Assembly (NCBI GenBank): GCA_046328115.1
Contig: JAXLXE010000001.1
Location: forward strand, 1,488,001 to 1,552,000
Direction of reading: 5' to 3'
Origin: JAXLXE01 sp046328115
GTDB taxonomy: Bacteria > Chloroflexota > UBA6077 > JACCZL01
DNA: 64,000 nt
The position numbers and the translations under genes are program-made. The notes below the pieces were generated by a model. It searched no databases. It had not been told where the DNA came from and saw nothing but the letters and a program-made list of their open reading frames with translations. This document shows, piece after piece, positions 58,749-64,000 of this stretch (its first letter is position 1; each line of letters opens with the position of its first letter).

Positions 58749-60263
58749 CTACTGCCTGAGCGTTGCCCCCTGGTGCAGTCCACTGGCGCCTCCCGACGCG
58801 CCCGGTCGCCCTTCCTGGTCCATAACGAGGAAATCCGCCAGCATCCAGCCCTCCGTTCCATCGGCAACACGGACCGGATACCAGCTCTCCCCGTTGAGCT
58901 CTAATCGGTCGCCAAGCACGCCAACACGCGCCCCCTCAGGAAGTACGGAGACCGCGATGGCCGCCAGGTCCGGTCGCTCGCGGACGTTCACGCCCCGCCC
59001 AAGTGTCCCCTGGACCCACGCAGACGCCGCCACGCTGGCGCCGGATGGTTGGGCAAACGCGGCCGCTGAGTACTGATCATCGCCGGGACTCCCCTCAGCG
59101 GTGGACAGCACGGTCATCGCCAGGGGCGGCGAGCTCACGGCGAACGGCGGCACGACACCGAGGAGGTCTAGCGTCAACTCCGGCTCGCGAGGAGCGCGGG
59201 CCACGTTCTCGAACGCCGGCACGTATCCAGGTCGCCCCGCCACTCGCGGCAGAGATTTCATTGCAAAGTACGTGGGACTCCGAGACTTGATCGCGCCGTT
59301 CGAGGTCATCGAGAACATCCAGAACACGCCCGTGTCCGGATGCCAGAATAACGGCGTTGCCGTGATTACACGCGGATCCGCCGCCCAATCCCGGTACGCA
59401 TCCTCGAAGAAACGGGCGATCTCCTGCTCATCAGTGGTCTCCATCGCGTGTGCCTCTGTGATCAACACGGGCATGTCGCGGCCCGCGGCGTCCAGCTCCG
59501 CCTCGTAGGCACGATGCGTGTACCTCACCGCCGAGCCCCCAGACGGCACGCGGTACGGATTGGACGCCCACGCTGGCAACCGTTCAAAGATGTTGGGAAC
59601 AGCCGCGCGCATCTCAGCGATGAACTCAAGTGCGTCCTGCATCCTGGGCAGATCGGTACCATTGGAGATGTCCAACGGAGCGTTCACCACCTTGAACCGA
59701 GGCGAGCCTGCGAACTCGTCCATGAAGTGGGCCAGGTAGCGAGCGTAGCCCGCGGCGTCCACCTCGCCGCTCCACTCGCGACCGAGATTGGGCTCATTGC
59801 CGGCGATGATCCACACACGCTCCACAGGCCAGTTGGCGTTCTCCAGGAATTCGCGCCACTTCCGGGGCTCGTCCCACTCCGGCCCGGCCCACACCTGGCG
59901 CTTGGTGTCAAACCGTGTCGCCACCCGGATAATGGGCTGCACATGATGGTCCAGGCAGCGGTCTAGGAACTGTTGAAGCTCGTAGTCGGCAAGGTATCGG
60001 TCGCGATCATCACGAGTCCAGGTCACGGTGATATAGCCCCAGTCCCCGCCATTCGCATTGACCAGGTCTGAGGCCGCCCAGATCCACTGGCCCTGATGCA
60101 GGCGCGCGAGATTGAGGCCCACGATGTTGTTGGGAATGCGAGAGGCGTCACCAGGGATGCCAGCCGGCGCCTGCTGTGCTCGAATCGGGGCCGGCCAAGC
60201 CAGACCCAATAGTAGAAGCCCTATCGCCATCGCACGACTCAGGACCCGGGCGCGACAGTGCAC
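58749..60263 (-). CDS. Secreted glycoside-hydrolase-like protein with C-terminal SH3 domain
   Basis: 504-aa exported protein. The signal peptide is about residues 1-30 (SRAMAIGLLLLGLAWPAPIR then AQQAP). The middle looks like a (beta/alpha)8 hydrolase: WGYITVTWTRDDRDR, VQPIIRVATRF, VWIIAGNEPNLGREW (acid/base-like Glu in GNEPN), DMPVLITEAHAMETT (nucleophile-like Glu). The last ~90 residues are a bacterial SH3 domain (GRGVNVRERPDLAAIAVSVL, WYPVRVADGTEGWMLADFLV) for cell-wall attachment. I chose the GTG with GAGGTG upstream. Substrate is unknown. It overlaps nothing; the divergent dehydrogenase starts 123 bp away. Confidence 0.7.
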   Translation of the reverse strand: MHCRARVLSRAMAIGLLLLGLAWPAPIRAQQAPAGIPGDASRIPNNIVGLNLARLHQGQWIWAASDLVNANGGDWGYITVTWTRDDRDRYLADYELQQFLDRCLDHHVQPIIRVATRFDTKRQVWAGPEWDEPRKWREFLENANWPVERVWIIAGNEPNLGREWSGEVDAAGYARYLAHFMDEFAGSPRFKVVNAPLDISNGTDLPRMQDALEFIAEMRAAVPNIFERLPAWASNPYRVPSGGSAVRYTHRAYEAELDAAGRDMPVLITEAHAMETTDEQEIARFFEDAYRDWAADPRVITATPLFWHPDTGVFWMFSMTSNGAIKSRSPTYFAMKSLPRVAGRPGYVPAFENVARAPREPELTLDLLGVVPPFAVSSPPLAMTVLSTAEGSPGDDQYSAAAFAQPSGASVAASAWVQGTLGRGVNVRERPDLAAIAVSVLPEGARVGVLGDRLELNGESWYPVRVADGTEGWMLADFLVMDQEGRPGASGGASGLHQGATLRQ

Positions 60264-60385
60264 GTGCCCACCTCGCGATTCTGTCAATGCGCAGGATACC
60301 AGATTCCGTGCCGTGCGACGTCCTGCCCACCCCAGCCGGGCCAGCTTGCTACCATGAGTGCGATAGCCGATCGGTGGAGATCCAC

Positions 60386-61324
60386 GTGCACAAGCTCCTC
60401 ATCTTCAGCAGCGACGGGCCCGAGTACGCGCGAGTGTTCGCAGAGCGGGCGCCGGATCTGTCCGTTCACGTGTACAAACGAGACGATCCCGCCAGCGATG
60501 CGTTCGCCCGCGAAATGGACATCATGTTCGCGTGGTACTTCCCGCCCGCCCTGATCCAGGGGGCAGCGAATCTCAAGTGGATCCAGTCCACCGGCGCCGG
60601 CGCTGACAACATCATGGCGGCGCGCCCCCTCCCACCAGGCGTCGTTGCCAGCCGGATGACGGACATTTTTGGCCCAGCGATGGCGGAGTACGCCTTGGGC
60701 TACATGCTCGCCACGAGCCTTGACGTCCCGCGAATCCTCGCTCAGCAGCGCGAACGCCGATGGGAGCAGTTCTCAGCACCACGGGTCCGCGGAAAGACCG
60801 CCGTAGTGGTGGGCATGGGGAGTATCGGGGCGGAGGTGTGCCGCACGCTCAAAGCAGCGGGCCTGCACGTCGTGGGCATATCGCGGTCAGGCCAGCAATC
60901 AGAGTACGTCCACGAGGCCGCGGCGGTTTCTTCACTCGATGAGGTCCTGCCCCGGGCCGACTACCTCGTCCTCGTGATCCCGCTCACCGACCAGTCCCGA
61001 GGCCTGATCGACGGACGCCGCCTCCGCCTGCTGCCGGCGTCCGCTTGGCTGATCAACATGTGCCGGGGCGCCGTGATCGTGGAGGAAGATCTCATCGTTG
61101 CTCTTCAGGACGGCATCGTGGCGGGCGCCGTCCTGGACGTCTTCCAGAAAGAACCCTTGCCGGCTGACAATCCGCTCTGGGGGCTGCCCAACGTGATCGT
61201 GACGCCGCACATCTCAGGGCCGGACGACGTTCCATTGAACGCGCAACGGTTCCTGGAGAACTTCGCCCGCTTCAAGCGTGGCGAGCGGCTCGCGGGCCAA
61301 GTCGACTGGACGCGAGGATACTAG
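60386..61324 (+). CDS. D-2-hydroxyacid dehydrogenase
   Basis: 312-aa NAD(P)-dependent dehydrogenase. The Rossmann motif is AVVVGMGSIGAEVCRTLKAA (GxGxxG); catalytic residues fit Arg in LINMCRGAVIVEEDL, Glu in VFQKEPLPADNPLW and His in VIVTPHISGP. It would interconvert a 2-keto acid and a D-2-hydroxy acid, such as glyoxylate or hydroxypyruvate. I chose the GTG at VHKLLIFSSD, 6 bases after GGTGGAG; a start three or four codons upstream (VEIHV) is also possible. No functionally linked neighbours are evident. Confidence 0.85.
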   Translation: MHKLLIFSSDGPEYARVFAERAPDLSVHVYKRDDPASDAFAREMDIMFAWYFPPALIQGAANLKWIQSTGAGADNIMAARPLPPGVVASRMTDIFGPAMAEYALGYMLATSLDVPRILAQQRERRWEQFSAPRVRGKTAVVVGMGSIGAEVCRTLKAAGLHVVGISRSGQQSEYVHEAAAVSSLDEVLPRADYLVLVIPLTDQSRGLIDGRRLRLLPASAWLINMCRGAVIVEEDLIVALQDGIVAGAVLDVFQKEPLPADNPLWGLPNVIVTPHISGPDDVPLNAQRFLENFARFKRGERLAGQVDWTRGY

Positions 61325-61365
61325 CTGCCAACTCTCAGCGCCGCGCAATCCCTGCCCTACGCGCA

Positions 61366-61395
61366 TTGAGACACCCCTGGGTCAGCGGCTAGAAT
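61366..61395 (+). promoter_or_regulatory. Candidate sigma-70-type promoter
   Basis: TTGAGA (61366-61371) and TAGAAT (61390-61395) with 18 bp between them lie 24 bp before the small zinc-protein gene, whose ribosome-binding site CGGAGGA follows. Both boxes are close to consensus, which stands out in this GC-rich sequence. Confidence 0.55.
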
Positions 61396-61418
61396 GATCC
61401 GTCTTCGGAGGAACATTC

Positions 61419-61805
61419 ATGGGTGCGTACAAGCGGTGTGACTACTGCGGTCGTACGGTCAACTGGAACGATGTCCAGGAAAGACGGACGTGGCTGGAGC
61501 TGCACTGGGACGTGCTCGATGATGGTCACCCCGAGCAGGTGTGGGACTTCTGCTCCTGGGACTGTGCGGTGAACTTCGGGCTATCCCGCCGGAAGGGCCC
61601 CGTTGACGACCTCGTACGTGAGCTTGGAGATCGCTTGATGGCGGCTGGTGCCCCCGAGGACGACTACCTGTCCGCTCTTGACCACGAGCGGACGCGGCGC
61701 CAACAGCGTCGCACCGCCGCCCAGCGCGACGTCCGTTCCCTCCTGGAACAGCTTGAGCGCGGCGCCCGCGGCGAGACGTTGGGAGACGTTCCCCCGAAGA
61801 CTTGA
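61419..61805 (+). CDS. Small zinc-binding protein of unknown role
   Basis: 128-aa protein. The N-terminal half carries two cysteine pairs, CDYCGRTVNWND and DFCSWDCAVNFG, likely to bind one zinc; HWDVLDDGHPEQVWDFCSWD links them. The C-terminal half is a charged helix or coiled coil (ERTRRQQRRTAAQRDVRSLL then EQLERGARG). I do not recognise a named family. ATG with CGGAGGA upstream. It ends 7 bp before the B3/B4-domain gene, so the two form an operon. Confidence 0.65.
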   Translation: MGAYKRCDYCGRTVNWNDVQERRTWLELHWDVLDDGHPEQVWDFCSWDCAVNFGLSRRKGPVDDLVRELGDRLMAAGAPEDDYLSALDHERTRRQQRRTAAQRDVRSLLEQLERGARGETLGDVPPKT

Positions 61806-61812
61806 GGCTTAG

Positions 61813-62535
61813 ATGCGCCGCATCTCGGATCGTATCGACAGCCGAGTATTCGAGCAGTTCCCCGGCTACTGCTGGGGCAAAGTCCTGTGCTGGCGGGTAG
61901 ACAATCGCCGAGGACTTGAAGAGGCTACGCTGCTTCTCCGTGAGATCGAGGCCGCGGTTCGCGAGGATGGAGCGCTCACGGATGTCGTGCAGCACCCGAA
62001 AATCGCTGCCTGGCGGCGAGCGTTCACGGAGTTCGGCGCCAGACCGAGCAAGTATCAGTCGTCGATCGAAGCGCTGGTCAGGCGGGTAAGGCGCGGCGAT
62101 CCGCTGCCGCCAATTAGTCCCCTGGTAGCCCTATACAACGCCGTCTCGCTACGATTCTTGCTGCCCGTGGGTGGCGATGACCTGGATCTTGTCTCCGGCA
62201 GCCTCGCGCTGCGACCCGCGCGCGGGGACGAGCCGTACACCCCACTCGGGACGGAGGAATCAGATCCACCATTGCCCGGCGAGATCATCTACACCGACGA
62301 AGTAAAGGTGTTGTGCCGCCGCTGGTCATGGAGAGGCGGCGAGTCCACGAAGATCTCAGCGGGCACCACGAATGCCGTGCTCAACGTTCACGGGCTTCCT
62401 CCGTCCACTCGCGAAGAGGTGACGAGGGCCACCGAGACCCTCGCTACGCTCGTCCGTCGCGTTTGCGGCGGTGCCACTGACTGGTACGTGCTGGACGCCG
62501 CCAGCCCCACCCGCGACACGGAACAAGCCGGCTAG
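61813..62535 (+). CDS. B3/B4 domain protein (PheRS beta-like tRNA-binding fold)
   Basis: 240-aa stand-alone B3/B4 domain as found in the phenylalanyl-tRNA synthetase beta chain. Signatures: KIAAWRRAFTEFGARPSKYQ then SSIEALVRRV, LPPISPLVALYNAVSLRFLL (P.I..LVD.YN..SL), PVGGDDLDLVSG and GEIIYTDEVKVLCRRWSWRG. Free-standing forms may clear mischarged tRNA or bind amino acids. ATG start lies 7 bp after the zinc-protein stop. A hairpin terminator follows the stop. Function is a family-based guess. Confidence 0.8.
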   Translation: MRRISDRIDSRVFEQFPGYCWGKVLCWRVDNRRGLEEATLLLREIEAAVREDGALTDVVQHPKIAAWRRAFTEFGARPSKYQSSIEALVRRVRRGDPLPPISPLVALYNAVSLRFLLPVGGDDLDLVSGSLALRPARGDEPYTPLGTEESDPPLPGEIIYTDEVKVLCRRWSWRGGESTKISAGTTNAVLNVHGLPPSTREEVTRATETLATLVRRVCGGATDWYVLDAASPTRDTEQAG

Positions 62536-62586
62536 CTTGGCCGCGCCAAACGCTCCCGTACGCGGCAATCAAATACCAGACACGCA

Positions 62587-62614
62587 GAGAAGCCGGGCAC
62601 GTGCCCGGCTTCTC
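62587..62614. terminator. Bidirectional terminator palindrome
   Basis: GAGAAGCCGGGCAC is followed at once by its complement GTGCCCGGCTTCTC, a perfect 14-bp palindrome. It lies between the converging B3/B4 gene and the membrane-peptide/amt pair. Confidence 0.8.
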
Positions 62615-62641
62615 GGTGATTCTGTAATCCGCTGAGGGCGA

Positions 62642-62773
62642 CTACGCCTCCGCGACTTTGCTCCGCGCTCTCAACGTAGCCGCCTCAGCCTCCGGATGAG
62701 GCATCGCCACCCACGTCGCCACCAGGCCGAAGAACGAGACTACGGACAAGGCCAGGACGATCACGTCAACCAT
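62642..62773 (-). CDS. 43-aa single-pass membrane peptide downstream of amt
   Basis: Short frame beginning MVDVIVLALSVVSFFGLVAT then WVAMPHPEAEAATLRARSK and ending VAEA. GAGGGAGG lies 7 bases before the ATG. The first ~22 residues are a hydrophobic helix and the rest is a charged amphipathic tail, a layout common for small membrane proteins that accompany transporters. It starts 31 bp after the amt stop on the same strand. No glnK or other regulator follows. A role in the ammonium transporter is inferred from position only. Confidence 0.6.
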   Translation of the reverse strand: MVDVIVLALSVVSFFGLVATWVAMPHPEAEAATLRARSKVAEA

Positions 62774-62803
62774 CTCAATTACCTCCCTCAAACGCTCTCT
62801 CAA

Positions 62804-64000
62804 TCAAAGCTGGTAGGCCGGCTCGCCGTGCTGCGAGAGATCCAGGCCCAGAACTTCCTCTTGCTCCTCGACTCGCAGGCCGACCACGAGATCGATGACC
62901 TTGAGGATCACGTACGTCAACACACCGCAGTAAATCCACGTCGCCGCCACGGCGATGATCTGGGTCACCAGTTGACCGGGATCGCCGTAGAACAGGCCAT
63001 TCCCGCCAAGCTCGTTGACCGACTTCGTCGCAAACAGGCCCGTCGCGATGGCACCCCAGGTCCCGCCGATGCCGTGCACGCCCCAGACATCCAGCGCGTC
63101 GTCCACCCGGAGCCGCTCGCGAAGCTGGATTGCCAGGTAGCAGACCAGGCCCGCGCCCCCGCCAATCAGGATGGCTGACGCGGGTGTGACAAATCCGGCG
63201 GCAGGCGTGATGCCCACCAGCCCGGCCACCGCGCCCGCGGCAGCGCCAAGGACGCTCGGGTGTCCCTTGTGCGCCCAGGCCACGGTCATCCAGGTGAGTG
63301 CGCCCATCGCGGCGGCCGTGTTCGTGGTCACGAACGCCGTGACTGCCAGTCCATCTGCCGCCAGCGAGCTGCCGGCATTGAACCCGAACCAGCCAAACCA
63401 CAGCAGGCCAGCCCCAAGCACCGTCATCGTCAGATCGTGCGGCTCCATCTTCTCCTTGCCCAGGCCCACTCGGTGACCCAGCACCAGAGCCGCCACCAGC
63501 GCGGAGACGCCGGAGCTGATGTGAACGACCGTTCCGCCAGCAAAGTCAAGTGCGCCAAGCGCCTTCAACCAGCCGCCAGCGCTCCACACCCAGTGCGCCA
63601 ATGGGGCGTACACAAAGGTGGCCCACAGCAGACTAAACAACACGAACGCTTTGAACCGCTTGCGCTCGGCGAATGCACCCGTGATCAGAGCGGGCGTGAT
63701 GATGGCAAACATCATCTGGAACGCCATGAACGCCAGGTGCGGAATCGTCTTGGCGTAATCGGGATTCGGCTCCGTGCCGACACCGCGCAAACCAACCCAG
63801 TCAAGTCCACCAATGACCCCGCCCACGGACGGGCCAAACGCCAGCGAGTAGCCCCAGAGCACCCACTGCACGCTGATCAGCGCCAGGATGAAGAAGCTGT
63901 GCATGATCGTGGACAGGACATTCTTTGGCCGGACCAGACCACCGTAGAAGAACGCCAGACCCGGGGTCATCAACATGACCAGGGCGGCGGAGGTCATGAC
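62804..64000 (-). CDS. amt: Ammonium transporter (Amt/MEP/Rh family), 5' end outside the window
   Basis: At least 398 residues of a channel that conducts ammonium across the inner membrane. The start lies beyond the right edge: the first residues seen, VMTSAALVMLMTPGLAFFYG, continue as GLVRPKNVLS, the second half of the first helix. Amt signatures follow: FQMMFAIITPALITGAFAER, DFAGGTVVHISSGVSALVAA, WFGWFGFNAGSSLAADGLAV, and the conserved His pair in VVHISSG and ALDVWGVHGIGGTWGAIATG. Eleven helices are expected. No GlnK gene follows; a 43-aa membrane peptide gene does. The C-terminus ends LGLDLSQHGEPAYQL. Confidence 0.95.
   Translation of the reverse strand, partial: VMTSAALVMLMTPGLAFFYGGLVRPKNVLSTIMHSFFILALISVQWVLWGYSLAFGPSVGGVIGGLDWVGLRGVGTEPNPDYAKTIPHLAFMAFQMMFAIITPALITGAFAERKRFKAFVLFSLLWATFVYAPLAHWVWSAGGWLKALGALDFAGGTVVHISSGVSALVAALVLGHRVGLGKEKMEPHDLTMTVLGAGLLWFGWFGFNAGSSLAADGLAVTAFVTTNTAAAMGALTWMTVAWAHKGHPSVLGAAAGAVAGLVGITPAAGFVTPASAILIGGGAGLVCYLAIQLRERLRVDDALDVWGVHGIGGTWGAIATGLFATKSVNELGGNGLFYGDPGQLVTQIIAVAATWIYCGVLTYVILKVIDLVVGLRVEEQEEVLGLDLSQHGEPAYQL

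Noticed and set aside
1..64000. tRNA or rRNA genes
   Set aside because: No T-loop (GGTTCGA-type) with matching acceptor stem or rRNA-like segment was noticed, though a tool-based scan was not possible.

Overview
The window is high-GC DNA with densely packed genes, many GTG starts and frequent ATGA/GTGA overlaps. The gene content (tungsten aldehyde:ferredoxin oxidoreductase, LLM-class flavin oxidoreductase, MenA, DUF2723 and PMT-type membrane glycosyltransferases, DUF1800/DUF1501 pair, many lipoprotein ABC binding proteins) fits a Chloroflexota-like bacterium. That assignment is an inference from gene content; no rRNA or other marker is present.

Layout. 1-4.5 kb: housekeeping and accessory enzymes (P1-family peptidase, PPOX-fold protein, family-4-like uracil-DNA glycosylase, and a divergent MBL-fold hydrolase/TetR pair with a palindrome between them). 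4.85-8.25 kb: a truncated IS21-type element, an 8-repeat CRISPR fragment without cas genes, and a near-complete IS21-family element. 8.25-14.65 kb: a polymorphic-toxin tip and immunity graveyard. It holds the severed C-terminus of an Rhs protein with an EndoU nuclease tip and its MafI-like immunity gene, a HINT-toxin tip broken by one TAA codon with its DUF6188-like immunity gene, a second MafI-like gene, a CPCC zinc protein, a second HINT remnant, a HEAT-repeat protein and several unrecognised small genes. 14.65-15.47 kb: a repeat-rich gap sharing a dispersed element with 2.5-2.7 kb. 15.5-18.9 kb: a reduced ebo-type cluster (EboB, EboC and EboF types plus one unknown small gene).

19-24.7 kb: LLM oxidoreductase, a RHH/RelE-type toxin-antitoxin pair with a frameshifted toxin, and a DUF1800-DUF1501-NHL operon. 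24.8-29.4 kb: tungsten AOR, a DUF4185-like secreted protein and a DUF418-type membrane protein. 29.4-32.6 kb: a sugar-type ABC importer (two permeases and a lipoprotein). 32.8-39.4 kb: a DAO-family oxidase and gamma-glutamyltransferase facing a dipeptide-type ABC importer. 39.5-40.8 kb: a decayed insertion sequence. 40.8-49.8 kb: nitroreductase, FAD monooxygenase-like protein, alpha/beta hydrolase, split transketolase, MalY/PatB-type aminotransferase, an unrecognised 536-aa protein and MenA. 49.9-57.3 kb: cell-surface glycan genes (O-antigen-ligase/TPR, GT39-like, LPG-synthase-TM flippase-like, DUF2723). 57.4-64 kb: NYN-domain protein, glycoside-hydrolase-like SH3 protein, D-2-hydroxyacid dehydrogenase, a small zinc-binding protein, a B3/B4-domain protein, and an ammonium transporter followed by a 43-aa membrane peptide gene.

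The most unusual part is 4.85-15.4 kb. Two IS21-type elements bracket an orphan CRISPR fragment. The right-hand element sits exactly between the CRISPR repeats and the cut Rhs reading frame, with no matching target duplication at its ends, so the junction looks recombinational. Downstream, toxin domains are decayed while most immunity-type genes remain open.
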